Source of the DNA: Salipaludibacillus keqinensis
GTDB taxonomy: Bacteria; Bacillota; Bacilli; Bacillales; Salisediminibacteriaceae
NCBI RefSeq assembly: GCF_003226325.1
Contig: NZ_PDOD01000002.1
Location: 372,001-436,000 of the forward strand
Reading direction: 5' to 3'
Length of the DNA: 64,000 nucleotides
Shown here: in pieces, positions 44,210-53,122 of the stretch
Layout of the letters: every line of letters starts with the position of its first letter
How positions within the stretch are numbered: the stretch's first letter is position 1
Position numbers and translations under genes: made by a program
Notes under the pieces: model-generated
Databases searched by the model: none
Seen by the model: the letters and a program-made list of their open reading frames with translations, nothing else
What the model was told of the DNA's origin: nothing

Positions 44210-44467
44210 TTAGCAGCAGCGAATTCCTGTTAACGGCGATTTGTCCATACCCATTCGTAAGTGCCAGTCGTGAAATTCTTCAATCATATGTGGATAAAGC
44301 TCAAGTGTATAGTAGTATACAGGGTTAGGAATGCCCAGCATTTCTGAATAAAGCATCAACAAAAACAGGTCATCCTCGTCTCTTAGTTCTCTGGCAATCT
44401 CCTGTTTATGATTAAGGCTAATGACATCTTCATAGTATTTAATCAGCTTTTTCACACTATCTAACAC
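44210..44467 (-). CDS. Small protein ending in Cys-Cys (cory-CC-star type)
   Basis: 85 residues, acidic and largely helical (MLDSVKKLIKYYEDVISLNH; LGIPNPVYYYTLELYPHMIE), ending GIRCC just before the stop. The C-terminal double cysteine and the position next to an ArsA-type ATPase match what I know as the cory-CC-star family, whose function is not established. A terminal CC could bind a metal or receive a modification. GTG start with AGGTGG upstream. Between cstA and the ArsA gene, all in one orientation with short gaps. Confidence 0.7.
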   Translation of the reverse strand: MLDSVKKLIKYYEDVISLNHKQEIARELRDEDDLFLLMLYSEMLGIPNPVYYYTLELYPHMIEEFHDWHLRMGMDKSPLTGIRCC

Positions 44468-44535
44468 TTCTTATTCCACCTTTCAGAAAGGAAAAGAAGA
44501 GACCAACGCTGGCCTCTCCCTTGGTTCCTTCTAGT

Positions 44536-46269
44536 TTAATCGTTGTCAATTCGATTATCAAACTTCCCTCGCATAGCAGAAAATGCTGTAATCGAAATCC
44601 ATAAAGCAAAGACAAAGTTAATCGCACCAAATACAAATAGAAGCATATTTGAATTCGTTCCCCACCATGACCACGTAAAAGTGACCTGTTGGAAAAGGGC
44701 ATACATCGTCATAAATAACAAGAAGATCATCGGTATGAACGTGTAAATATAGTTTCTACCTAATCGCTTGAGCCATAATGAGATCAGTAATAAACTTATC
44801 CCTGCTAATAGCTGATTCGACGTACCAAACAATGGCCACAGTAAGTAACCTCCTGAACCAAATCCTTGAGGCCCTTCAGGAATCAGAACAAGCGCTGCCG
44901 TAGAACCTACTGCAACCGTCGTTGCTACATGTGTTTTCGTGAGAGCTGGAATATTATACTCTGTACCTAGTTCAGAAATAATATAACGCATCAAACGAAC
45001 GGCTGTATCAAGCGTCGTTGCAGCAAAACTAACAACAATAATCGATACGATAGTTGTAGCCACTCCTTGAGGAATTAATAAGCCTTGCGCAAGTGCTCCA
45101 GCACCTTCTACAAAGTTCCCTAGTCCAATAGCATTGGCATCAGCAAAACTTCCATATGCCCCTAAAAACTCATCGGCATTGGCGAAGAGTGTGACAACAG
45201 CGAGGATGGATACTAAGGCTAGGACCCCTTCCCCGACAGCACCAAAATAACCGACAAAACGAGCATCTGTTTCTTTATTTAATTGCTTCGACGTTGTTCC
45301 TGATGAGACAAGTCCGTGAAATCCTGAAATGGCCCCACAAGCAATCGTTATAAACAATAACGGTAGCCAGGACGTATCCGCTCCAGGATTCGTTGCTGGT
45401 GCCGTGATCTGTGGATTTGTTAAAAATAACCCTAAATAAAGAATGGCTAACCCGACAACTAGTTGATGCGAGTTAATAAAATCTCGCGGTTGAAGTAGTT
45501 TCCAAACAGGAAGGGTTGATGCGACATAGACATAGGCTAGTAAAATAGCAATCCATATGAAGAAAGCAGTCGCTACAGCACCAAGTCCAAAGAGACCTGC
45601 CGCTTCTTCCCCACCCATATATCGGACTAAGTCAATTTGCAAAAATTCATTTTGCGCCGAGAATATCGCCGTTGCATACATCACAGCTAACGCAATTAAT
45701 GAAGGGACAAGCATCTTAATATTACGTTTATAAACGGCATATCCAATCCATATTGCTAACGGAATTTGAATAAATACCGGTAGGACACTAGCTGGATAGG
45801 TTATGAATAAGTTCGCAATTACCCATGCAAAAACGGCATTCACCATCAAAACTAAAATGAGAATAATAAATAAAAATAAGATCTTTCCCCGTTGACCAAT
45901 TAGCTTGTTCGCTAAAGTTCCAATCGACTGACCTTTATTCCGGACAGAAATAACAAGAGTTCCAAAGTCGTGAACCCCGGCCGCAAAAACGGTACCCAGT
46001 ACGACCCATAGAACAGCCGGAAGCCATCCCCAATAAACAGCAATGGCAGGACCTAATATCGGTGCAGCACCTGCAACAGAAGTAAAGTGGTGACCCCACA
46101 ATACAAATTTGTTTGTTGGTACAAAGTCGACGCCATCTTTGTACTTGTGAGCAGGTGTCACGTAATTAGGATCAAGTCGAAAAATCTTTTCAGCAATAAA
46201 CTTCGAATAAAAACGATACCCTAAAGCAAATATTACTAGACCTAATATGGCTACCAAAATAGCTGACAT
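44536..46269 (-). CDS. cstA: Carbon starvation protein A (pyruvate/peptide transporter family)
   Basis: 577 residues with about 15 membrane helices. Family signatures: ALGYRFYSKFIAEKIFRLD at the N-terminus, HHFTSVAGAAPILGPAIAV (about residues 61-79), GFHGLVSSGTTSKQL and LDTAVRLMRYIISE. CstA-type proteins import pyruvate or peptides when preferred carbon is low. The upstream cre-like site (46334) agrees with catabolite repression. GGAGGT precedes the ATG. First gene of the cstA - Cys-Cys protein - ArsA transcript. Confidence 0.93.
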   Translation of the reverse strand: MSAILVAILGLVIFALGYRFYSKFIAEKIFRLDPNYVTPAHKYKDGVDFVPTNKFVLWGHHFTSVAGAAPILGPAIAVYWGWLPAVLWVVLGTVFAAGVHDFGTLVISVRNKGQSIGTLANKLIGQRGKILFLFIILILVLMVNAVFAWVIANLFITYPASVLPVFIQIPLAIWIGYAVYKRNIKMLVPSLIALAVMYATAIFSAQNEFLQIDLVRYMGGEEAAGLFGLGAVATAFFIWIAILLAYVYVASTLPVWKLLQPRDFINSHQLVVGLAILYLGLFLTNPQITAPATNPGADTSWLPLLFITIACGAISGFHGLVSSGTTSKQLNKETDARFVGYFGAVGEGVLALVSILAVVTLFANADEFLGAYGSFADANAIGLGNFVEGAGALAQGLLIPQGVATTIVSIIVVSFAATTLDTAVRLMRYIISELGTEYNIPALTKTHVATTVAVGSTAALVLIPEGPQGFGSGGYLLWPLFGTSNQLLAGISLLLISLWLKRLGRNYIYTFIPMIFLLFMTMYALFQQVTFTWSWWGTNSNMLLFVFGAINFVFALWISITAFSAMRGKFDNRIDND

Positions 46270-46333
46270 ATCCTTCTACCTCCCACTATTCTCTTTTTTT
46301 GTTTGGCTCGTTTCCCTCCTCGAAAAATAATAT

Positions 46334-46347
46334 TGTAAGCGCTTTAA
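46334..46347. promoter_or_regulatory. Candidate cre (CcpA) site of cstA
   Basis: TGTAAGCGCTTTAA matches the cre consensus at 13 of 14 positions, about 65 bp before the cstA start. Confidence 0.65.
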
Positions 46348-46492
46348 TCTTATTCCTGTTCCATTGTACCAAAGATTCTGAATTTGTAAATAATTTGGAC
46401 GATTTCTGTAATCATTGTGTAAATAAATCACTTTGAGTAATCACTTTGAGAACCCTTTTCCAACAGTGATTCTGATTTCAGCATAGAACCAA

Positions 46493-46868
46493 GTCGATAA
46501 ACCAGGTTATCGGTAGAAACTGAGAGAGCAAGAATGAAAAGTAGTCGATAAACCAGGTTATCGGTAGAAACTGAGAGAACAAGAGTGAAAAGAAGTCGAT
46601 AAACTAGTTTATCGGTAGAAACCGAGAGAGCAAGAGTGAAAAGACGTCGATTAACCAGTTTATCGGTAGAAACTTAGAGAACAAGAGTGAAAAGAGGTCG
46701 ATAAACTAGTTTATCGGTAGAAACGGACAGAACAAGAGTGAAAAGAAGTCAATAAACCAATTTATCGGTAGAAACGGACAGAACAAGAGTGAAAAGAAGT
46801 CGATAAACCAATTTATCGGTAGAAAACGAGAGAGCAAGAGTGAAAAGTAGTCGATAAACTAGTTTACG
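46493..46868. repeat. Array D: eight tandem copies of a 51-bp palindromic repeat
   Basis: Units start with GTCGATAA (or a variant) at 46493, 46544, 46595, 46646, 46697, 46748, 46799 and 46850, exactly 51 bp apart; the last is cut short. Each has a palindrome: CGATAAACTAGTTTATCG is fully self-complementary, others are CGATAAACCAGTTTATCG or CGATAAACCAATTTATCG. The spacer is purine-rich (GTAGAAACTGAGAGAACAAG and so on). It fills most of the gap between cstA and the next gene. Non-coding. Confidence 0.9.
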
Positions 46869-47015
46869 GACAACCTAAACAGGAGTGGTGAAGCAATAAG
46901 TAAATACAGTAAAAGAAAATGGCTCTCTACTATTGATGCATCCTCTGGATATGCTTTTAGCTATTCTGCCTTATAAGTTTAATGGAAAATCTCATATTTA
47001 AAAGGAGAGACCACA

Positions 47016-47078
47016 ATGGCTTATGATTTCAGTAAATCACTCGAAGCAGCTATACTTGGCCCACAAACAGGTAAATAA
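47016..47078 (+). CDS. 20-codon frame with a strong ribosome site, possibly a truncated gene
   Basis: AAAAGGAGAG stands seven bases before an ATG that opens MAYDFSKSLEAAILGPQTGK and a stop. The frame overlaps the 3' end of the convergent membrane-protein gene at 47050. The strong start and soluble, coding-like sequence suggest the cut-off 5' end of a larger gene, or a small peptide. I cannot tell which. Confidence 0.3.
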   Translation: MAYDFSKSLEAAILGPQTGK

Positions 47079-47463
47079 CAAAAATGGAAATAAATAAAGT
47101 GTCTCCAACTGCCAAGTTGAAGCCATATCTCGATTTTTTTACTCTTTCTATACTATAATTAAACAGGCAATCATATAAACCAAATACAAATAAAACAACA
47201 GAAACAATAACCACAAAAATGTTCGCCGTGATCAATACTGCAAGAATATAAAACAACCATCTACGAAAAAAATTAAACAGTAAGCTAAAAAACATCAATG
47301 CGATGGCATTTGGATTAATTTCTAAGTCACTTTCCGCCTCTACTTCACCGAGTCCTTTTTTAATATCTTTGTAGTCTTTTATGTAGCTAATATTAATCCA
47401 CAATAGTAGAAAACAATAAATGACGATAAAAATTTCTTCATTATTTCTAACAAGCTCAGGCAA
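47050..47463 (-). CDS. Membrane protein of unknown function
   Basis: 137 residues with about four hydrophobic segments: residues 9-27, 50-65, 70-95 and 115-135. A charged loop (IKDYKDIKKGLGEVEAESDL) lies between the first two. TTG start with GGGAG about ten bases upstream, which is a weak context. Not recognised as a named family. Single accessory gene; its end overlaps a short plus-strand frame. Confidence 0.55.
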   Translation of the reverse strand: MPELVRNNEEIFIVIYCFLLLWINISYIKDYKDIKKGLGEVEAESDLEINPNAIALMFFSLLFNFFRRWLFYILAVLITANIFVVIVSVVLFVFGLYDCLFNYSIERVKKSRYGFNLAVGDTLFISIFVIYLFVGQV

Positions 47464-47521
47464 AAATGAACAACTCCCACAGCAGTTTAAGCGCGTGGCT
47501 CTCCGAGCGCTTACTCATTCT

Positions 47522-48081
47522 CTATAATTGAAATACTTCTTTAATTTTCTTCGCCACTTCTTCTGCACTCAAGTTTGAATTGTTTATTTTGATGTAGTTT
47601 GAATATGTTATTTCTCCTTCAAACGAATTTAATCTGTATTTTCCATGGAGTTTTTCAAGTCACCTTCAGACCATTCGATATTCCTTTTTGATGGCTTATG
47701 TTCAAGTCTGTTAGAACTTTTATTTCGCTCAAGTCTTTCTTCTAAATCTGCCTCGAGCTCCACATAGTAGACAGTCCCTCCTCTAGACTCGAACAACTGA
47801 GCCAATTGATTAACATAATCCCAGTCCTCCTTTAGATTAAATGCCCAAACGTAAGTGAAGATCATTCCATAAAGATTGCTCTTTGAAAATTCTTCAAATA
47901 TCTCTTGACGAAACAAGTTAATTAATCTCTGTCCTGCTTCAGAGCCGTAATCAAAGAACTGAGTAACCAAATCTATCGTCATATGATTATGAAAAAGTTT
48001 CAATCCTGTTGCTTTAGCTAACTCTTGTCCAACTGTCATTTTACCAACCGCTTGGGGTCCAAATACAAGAACACATTTCAT
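47522..48081 (-). pseudogene. P-loop kinase-like gene with a single-base frameshift
   Basis: The first 150 codons encode a small P-loop protein: VFGPQAVGKMTVGQELAK (Walker A-like, GPQAVGKMT) at the N-terminus and KPSKRNIEWSEGDL near codon 140, as in shikimate/gluconate-kinase-like nucleotide-binding proteins. The frame then stops after MENTD. In the next frame the expected ending continues directly (KYRLNSFEGEITYSNYIKIN ... ending VFQL at 47522). One A missing from the AAAA run near 47637-47641 explains it; with that base restored the protein is 186 residues. Either a recent mutation or a sequencing error. AAGGAGAGAG precedes the ATG. Confidence 0.85.
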
Positions 48082-48156
48082 AAGCTCTCTCCTTTATTTC
48101 TGAATACCTTTTGGTTATTTTAACATAAATTGACATTCTTTCTTCACATAAATAAA

Positions 48157-48185
48157 AGGTTCGTCTGAAAATAATAGACGAACCT
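48157..48185 (-). terminator. Intrinsic terminator of the cupin transcript
   Basis: Perfect ten-bp stem AGGTTCGTCT / AGACGAACCT and a T-run on the minus strand. Confidence 0.85.
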
Positions 48186-48278
48186 ACCTTACTTAAGATT
48201 TTACCTTTCAATCTAGATAAAATGTTCAGACGGTTTAAACGATATTCTATGAGGACTACATTAATAGATTAATCTTCT

Positions 48279-48641
48279 TTATCCCTCATCTCTTATTGCC
48301 ATAAAGTCACGGGGTGACAAACATTCTGATTCTATAACGATAGCCGTCATGCCAGTCTCAGTTCCAGTTTCGTGGTTCTCGCCTTGATCCCAGTAAACTG
48401 CTTGACCCTTTTTCACATTGATTAATGACGAGCCATTACTTCTAACCCAGCCTTCACCTTCAACGATAAGTAATAATTGAGAGACAGTGGCTTCGTGTAG
48501 ACCTATTAAGCCTTTAGCCTCTAGATGCATACAACTTATTTGAGCAGGGTTTTCCGTTTTTATGATACGTGACATGACAAAGTCAGACTGAAAATGAGTA
48601 ACTTTCTTTCCAACCCCTTGATCGAACCTGAAGATTTCCAA
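48279..48641 (-). CDS. Cupin domain protein
   Basis: 120 residues, a single small cupin barrel: GLIGLHEATVSQLLLIVEGE (about residues 44-63) covers cupin motif 1 with a reduced metal-ligand set (one His and a Glu), and KKGQAVYWDQGENHETGTET (about 76-95) covers motif 2. Could bind a metal or small molecule; the role is unknown. TTG start with GGGGGAG upstream. 25 bp after the Nudix gene, likely co-transcribed. Confidence 0.82.
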   Translation of the reverse strand: MEIFRFDQGVGKKVTHFQSDFVMSRIIKTENPAQISCMHLEAKGLIGLHEATVSQLLLIVEGEGWVRSNGSSLINVKKGQAVYWDQGENHETGTETGMTAIVIESECLSPRDFMAIRDEG

Positions 48642-48666
48642 ACTTACTCCCCCTTATGAATATTCT

Positions 48667-49284
48667 CTAATCAAACACACAAACTTTTTGTGGATTTCTC
48701 ATGAATTCAAAAAGCATTTGTATTTGAGCCTCTGTATTCCTTTTGGTAGATAGTTTTGGCAATTTATTTTCAGAAAAAAACTTTACTCCTTTTGTTTCAA
48801 TCCCGCTTTTTGCATGACCGCCAACGAGCTCGCATTGAATAAAGATTTTGTAATAATGGTATGGCTGAGGAATTTGAGAGTGCTTCTCCATATCTAATAA
48901 AGCAACCAATTTCTTAGCGTCTACGCGATAACCAGATTCCTCTTTAATCTCTTTAACGATATTTTCAGATGGAGACAAGCCGACATCGCAGAAACCACCA
49001 GGTAGCGACCATTTATCATCATGTTTTTCCTTCACCATTAAGATTTTGTCTTCCTTAAACACCGCTCCCCGAACATCCACTTTAGGCGTTTGGTAGCCTG
49101 TTTCGTTCATAAACAACTCAGGAATTTTTTTCATTGGTAGATTCGTATGTTCAGCTATAATTTCAGCACTAATCTTCCGTAATTCTTTGTATCTTTCAAT
49201 ATCATATTTGTCTTTAGAAAACGCCAGCCCGGATTGCGAGAGCGCTTGAATCCTTTTTGCCCAATCTAACCATTGATAACTCAT
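48667..49284 (-). CDS. Nudix hydrolase with N-terminal helical domain
   Basis: 205 residues. An N-terminal region (about 1-65, MSYQWLDWAKRIQALSQSGL) typical of the Bacillus Nudix group carrying an extra helical domain, then a Nudix fold with box GGFCDVGLSPSENIVKEIKE ESGY (about residues 95-118; KE replaces RE). These enzymes split nucleoside diphosphate derivatives. The substrate is unknown. ATG preceded by AAAGGTGG. Followed by the cupin gene. Confidence 0.88.
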   Translation of the reverse strand: MSYQWLDWAKRIQALSQSGLAFSKDKYDIERYKELRKISAEIIAEHTNLPMKKIPELFMNETGYQTPKVDVRGAVFKEDKILMVKEKHDDKWSLPGGFCDVGLSPSENIVKEIKEESGYRVDAKKLVALLDMEKHSQIPQPYHYYKIFIQCELVGGHAKSGIETKGVKFFSENKLPKLSTKRNTEAQIQMLFEFMRNPQKVCVFD

Positions 49285-49357
49285 ATATGTCCACCTTTTC
49301 TAACTCATTTAGTTAGTACCACGACTCTATTTTTCGCAAGTCACGAGAAGCTTATCG

Positions 49358-49912
49358 CTACACCTTCACGAACTCTTCTTTCAATACCCCCATAAGGATA
49401 GAATCATGATATTCACCATTGTAAAAGAGTGCCCCTCTAATAGTCCCTTCTTGCTTAAATCCTAGTTTTTCATATGCCTTCATGCCCCTTTTGTTGTATG
49501 AAAAGACATCTAAACCGACTCTGTACAAATTCAGCATTTGAAAGCCGTATTCGAGAAGTGAGGACATTGCCTCAGTTCCCAACCCTTTGCCCCACATGTT
49601 TTGCTCGAAAATCCCAATGCGGACGATGGCATTTCGATTTTGGTGATCAATATCCATCATAGCGATGTCGCCAATGGGCTGATCATTTTCCTGTAAGCAG
49701 ATGATTAAATCGATTCTACTGCTATCAGATGCAATCGTCTCAAAGTGCTTTTGAACAGCAGAGCGAGTGAACACAGCTTTGGTACCAGTTAGTCGCCTAA
49801 ATTCACTATCCCAAAGTGATTGAAAGAAGAACGCATCCACATCTTTGTCCTCGATTGGTCTAAGATAGACTCGTTTATTTTCTAAAAATTTTATCGGTTT
49901 GTATTGTTCCAT
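49358..49912 (-). CDS. RimJ/RimL-type GNAT acetyltransferase
   Basis: 184 residues. RimJ/L-like pattern: KRVYLRPIEDKDVDAFFFQS near the start, DIAMMDIDHQNRNAIVRIGI in the middle, the acetyl-CoA loop MWGKGLGTEAMSSLLEYGFQ (about residues 110-129) and AYEKLGFKQEGTIRGALFYN. Acetylates protein N-termini or small amines; the substrate is unknown. GAGGAG upstream of the ATG. Confidence 0.9.
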   Translation of the reverse strand: MEQYKPIKFLENKRVYLRPIEDKDVDAFFFQSLWDSEFRRLTGTKAVFTRSAVQKHFETIASDSSRIDLIICLQENDQPIGDIAMMDIDHQNRNAIVRIGIFEQNMWGKGLGTEAMSSLLEYGFQMLNLYRVGLDVFSYNKRGMKAYEKLGFKQEGTIRGALFYNGEYHDSILMGVLKEEFVKV

Positions 49913-49937
49913 GGTGATACATACTCCTCTCAGATTG

Positions 49938-50336
49938 TTAATCTATTGAACGTGTTTCTCTTTGCAATTGATCGACTAATTCTTCTATCGTGCCTATAAT
50001 TTGTTGGACTTCAGGTAAGTGATAGAAGGTACTGGTCGTTTCGAAGTGATTGATGTCGTCGTTCGGAGAGTATAGATAGACCTTGATTCCTTGGGCAATG
50101 GCCATCCCTAATTCTATATGAGTCCCTTTTCCACCGGGCAACAGTACGACAATAAAATCCGACTCTAATACTGCTGTTTTCTCTTTCACTCCTAGATCTA
50201 TTAATTGTTCTTTTGTGGTCGCTCTGTCGTTTTTCGTCCAATCATATGTATGAATAAAGCCTTTTTCCTTTAATTTGTTACTCACGAATTTCACTTGTTG
50301 CTTGTTTTTAAAACTAGAAGCAATATAAAATTTCAT
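49938..50336 (-). CDS. Nucleoside 2-deoxyribosyltransferase-like protein
   Basis: 132 residues with the NDT/TIR-like fold: MKFYIASSFKNKQQVKFVSN at the N-terminus, ESDFIVVLLPGGKGTHIELG (about residues 58-77, with the catalytic Glu position) and AIAQGIKVYLYSP. The family transfers deoxyribose between bases or cleaves nucleosides; similar folds occur in TIR and DUF4406 proteins. Function not certain. AGGGGGAGAG precedes the ATG. Confidence 0.72.
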   Translation of the reverse strand: MKFYIASSFKNKQQVKFVSNKLKEKGFIHTYDWTKNDRATTKEQLIDLGVKEKTAVLESDFIVVLLPGGKGTHIELGMAIAQGIKVYLYSPNDDINHFETTSTFYHLPEVQQIIGTIEELVDQLQRETRSID

Positions 50337-50351
50337 AAACTCTCTCCCCCT

Positions 50352-50510
50352 TTATCGTTGATGAAAAAACTTCGCTCTGACCGGATCAAAGAGGAAGTGA
50401 ACCATGATGGTCAATACAGCCCCCGCGACTAAGAACCATATATTATTCGTCCAGATTCCAACAGTAACTGAAATAATTGCGATGCTTAACTTGACGATGT
50501 TTTTAACCAT
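50352..50510 (-). CDS. Small two-helix membrane protein (52 aa)
   Basis: 52 residues: MVKNIVKLSIAIISVTVGIW, then a second helix (WFLVAGAVLTIMVHFLF) and a basic tail FDPVRAKFFHQR. AAGGAG lies nine bases before the ATG at 50510. Upstream of the deoxyribosyltransferase-like gene on the same strand with a 15-bp gap, so probably co-transcribed. No family recognised. Confidence 0.6.
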   Translation of the reverse strand: MVKNIVKLSIAIISVTVGIWTNNIWFLVAGAVLTIMVHFLFDPVRAKFFHQR

Positions 50511-50862
50511 AATGCTCGTCTCCTTCACATTTCTTTAAGTCTCAAGACTTTCATTTCATGACCCAAAAGTCATATTTATCAATAGTATGAATGAATACTC
50601 ACTAATCAACAAGCTGATTTCTTAGATCTTTGAAGATAACCGGACGTTTACCATCCAAAAAAACTGTTCCTTCGTAGATTTCAGTTTAAACGATTTTTCT
50701 TTCCTGAAAAGTGAAAACACGGAATGATCTAGCCCCCTTATTTTTGATGGAATAGACAGGCACTGGAGAGATCTATATTCATAGCTTATGGATGAATCTT
50801 AGTTGGCTATGACGTCATAATAGGATTTGACGATTCTATTTTTTCATGGTTTACTTTATTTC

Positions 50863-50871
50863 TGATATAAT
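50863..50871 (+). promoter_or_regulatory. Extended -10 promoter of the PRD regulator gene
   Basis: TGATATAAT (extended -10, TATAAT at 50866-50871) with a weak -35 (TTCATG, 17-bp spacing), about 160 bp before the regulator's start. The rest of the 520-bp gap shows only a 10-bp palindrome ATGACGTCAT near 50809. Confidence 0.45.
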
Positions 50872-51031
50872 CATTTTGTTCCACTGCTATCCTCTCCTAA
50901 TAACCTCCTGTCGAACGTTTTTGGTCAAATGAGGAGTTTACAGTTATTTTGAGAAGTTGGTAAGTGGTCTTTTTTATTTTATAGAATGAAGCTCCAAATC
51001 TATAGCTTGCATGAATAGAGGGAGGATATCT

Positions 51032-52957
51032 ATGGATATTCGGTTGCAAAAAATTATAAAAAAACTACTGGAAGTAAAGGAACCCATTACAAGTTCAGAA
51101 CTTGCTGCCAGTTTACTGGTTAGTTCCAAGACGGTTAGAAATGATATTAAAGTATTAAACCAGCAATTAAAGGTAATAGATGCCAGAATAGAATCGTACC
51201 GTGGGAAGGGATATCAACTTTTCACTGAAAATAATAAAGGGATTCAAGAATTCCTTGAAAATCATAGTGATATAAAGCGCGAAGATATCCCCTCTAAACA
51301 TGAGGAACGAGTACGTTTTTTAATGGAGAGGCTTTTATTCAATTCAGATTATATAAAAGTAGAGGATTTAGCAGATACACTCTATATAAGTCGGTCAACC
51401 CTTCAAAACGAGTTAAAAACCATTCGCGAAATCTTAAAAAAGTATCATTTGAACATAGAACAGAAACCTCATTATGGGATAAGGGTCATTGGAAATGAAG
51501 CACAAATACGATTCTGTATTTCCGAATATATTTTTAATCAAAAATCAACTTTTGCAGGTAATTCTGAAGATTGGCTTCAGATTTTGCCAAACGAAGAGTT
51601 GAAAACCATTCAAGATATCACATTAGCTAAACTACGGGAACATAAAACGATGATTTCAGATATAAGTTTACAAAATTTAATCACACATATTGCCATAGCT
51701 TGTAAACGGATTCGAGAAGATTATTCTATACAAATGGTTCAAGACGAGATGTTAGAATTGGAAAAACAGGAAAAATATAAAGTTGCAACTGAGATTGTCA
51801 GGGATATAGAGTCCAGTCTTAAAGTGAAATTTTCAAAATATGAAGTTGCTTATGTAACCATTCATTTGCAAGGAACAAAATTAGCTAATTCCAACCTCAA
51901 AAATGAAGAGGTTACATCGCTAATTAATGATGAAATTACAGATGTGGTTACGGAAATGATTAAGAGAATTGATGATAAGTTTAACCTTCACATACATCAA
52001 GACGAGGATTTGCCAGTAGAATTAAGTTTACACTTAAAGCCAGCTATAAACCGGTATAAATACAATATGAATATAAGAAATCCCATGTTAGAAGATATTA
52101 AGGCAAAGTATCCACTCTCATTTGAAGCTGCTCTAATTGGAAAAGAAGTATTATCAGAGAAATTAAATATAAAAATAGACGAAAATGAGGTTGGTTACTT
52201 AGCCCTTCACATAGAAGTAGCACAAGAGCGGCAAAAGAAAAATACGGAGTATGTTCCCCGTTGTTTAATTGTTTGTGCATCAGGATTGGGTAGTGCCCAA
52301 CTTCTGAAGTATAAACTTCAGACGACATTTGGAGATCAGTTAATCATTATGGGGACGACAGAATACCATAATTTATCAAACCAATCCCTTCATAACATAG
52401 ATTTTATTATTAGTACGATTCCAATCCGAGAGGAAATGCCGATACCTGTAAAGACAGTGAGTACAATTTTAAGCGATACCGATCTAATAAACTTAGAGAA
52501 AGTGATATCACAAGAAAATTTCACCGTTGAAACCTATTTAAGAGAAGAGTACACCTTTTTGAATAAGGATTTTCAACATCATGAAGAAGTTATCAAGTTC
52601 ATTTGTAATAAGTTAACAGAGGCTGACGAAGTTGATGATACTTATCTGGATTCAGTTCTAAAACGGGAGAATTATTCACCAACAAGTTTTGGGAACTTGG
52701 TGGCCATCCCTCACCCCCTTGACCCGCAAACTGATGACACATTCTGGTCGATTATAACGTTAAAAAAACCGATACTATGGATAGATAAGCCTGTACAATT
52801 CGTTGTCCTATTGAATATTGCCAAAAACAATCAAGCAAACTTAAAACCAATGTATACTTCGCTGATGCAACTACTAGATGATCGGAACAAAGTGACTGGC
52901 TTTTTACAATGCAAAACGTTTGATCAATTAAAAAGTCTTATAAAGAACATGGAATAG
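51032..52957 (+). CDS. PRD-containing PTS-controlled transcription regulator (LicR/MtlR type)
   Basis: 641 residues. Domain order: HTH (about 1-65, SSELAASLLVSSKTVRNDIK), second HTH/Mga-like region (about 80-160), PRD1 (about 180-285), PRD2 (about 300-405), an EIIB-like domain with Cys (CLIVCASGLGSAQLLKYKL, about residues 410-428) and an EIIA-like domain (about 500-641) with active His in NLVAIPHPL. Such activators are switched by PTS phosphorylation and control a nearby PTS operon. ATG 51032 follows GGGAGG. It precedes the EIIB-EIIA-EIIC operon and probably activates it. Confidence 0.9.
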   Translation: MDIRLQKIIKKLLEVKEPITSSELAASLLVSSKTVRNDIKVLNQQLKVIDARIESYRGKGYQLFTENNKGIQEFLENHSDIKREDIPSKHEERVRFLMERLLFNSDYIKVEDLADTLYISRSTLQNELKTIREILKKYHLNIEQKPHYGIRVIGNEAQIRFCISEYIFNQKSTFAGNSEDWLQILPNEELKTIQDITLAKLREHKTMISDISLQNLITHIAIACKRIREDYSIQMVQDEMLELEKQEKYKVATEIVRDIESSLKVKFSKYEVAYVTIHLQGTKLANSNLKNEEVTSLINDEITDVVTEMIKRIDDKFNLHIHQDEDLPVELSLHLKPAINRYKYNMNIRNPMLEDIKAKYPLSFEAALIGKEVLSEKLNIKIDENEVGYLALHIEVAQERQKKNTEYVPRCLIVCASGLGSAQLLKYKLQTTFGDQLIIMGTTEYHNLSNQSLHNIDFIISTIPIREEMPIPVKTVSTILSDTDLINLEKVISQENFTVETYLREEYTFLNKDFQHHEEVIKFICNKLTEADEVDDTYLDSVLKRENYSPTSFGNLVAIPHPLDPQTDDTFWSIITLKKPILWIDKPVQFVVLLNIAKNNQANLKPMYTSLMQLLDDRNKVTGFLQCKTFDQLKSLIKNME

Positions 52958-53122
52958 TGATTTATTTCTATTCTCTGTTCTTTTATTTTTTAGAAATGCA
53001 TGGCAAGAAGAGATTTAGACAAATTTGAATGGGTTGATCCTTTCATAATTCACAAGTCAACTAAGAAGCAGATGGATATACATGCCATCTGCTTTTTGTG
53101 TCATTTTGTGTCTATTTGTGTC

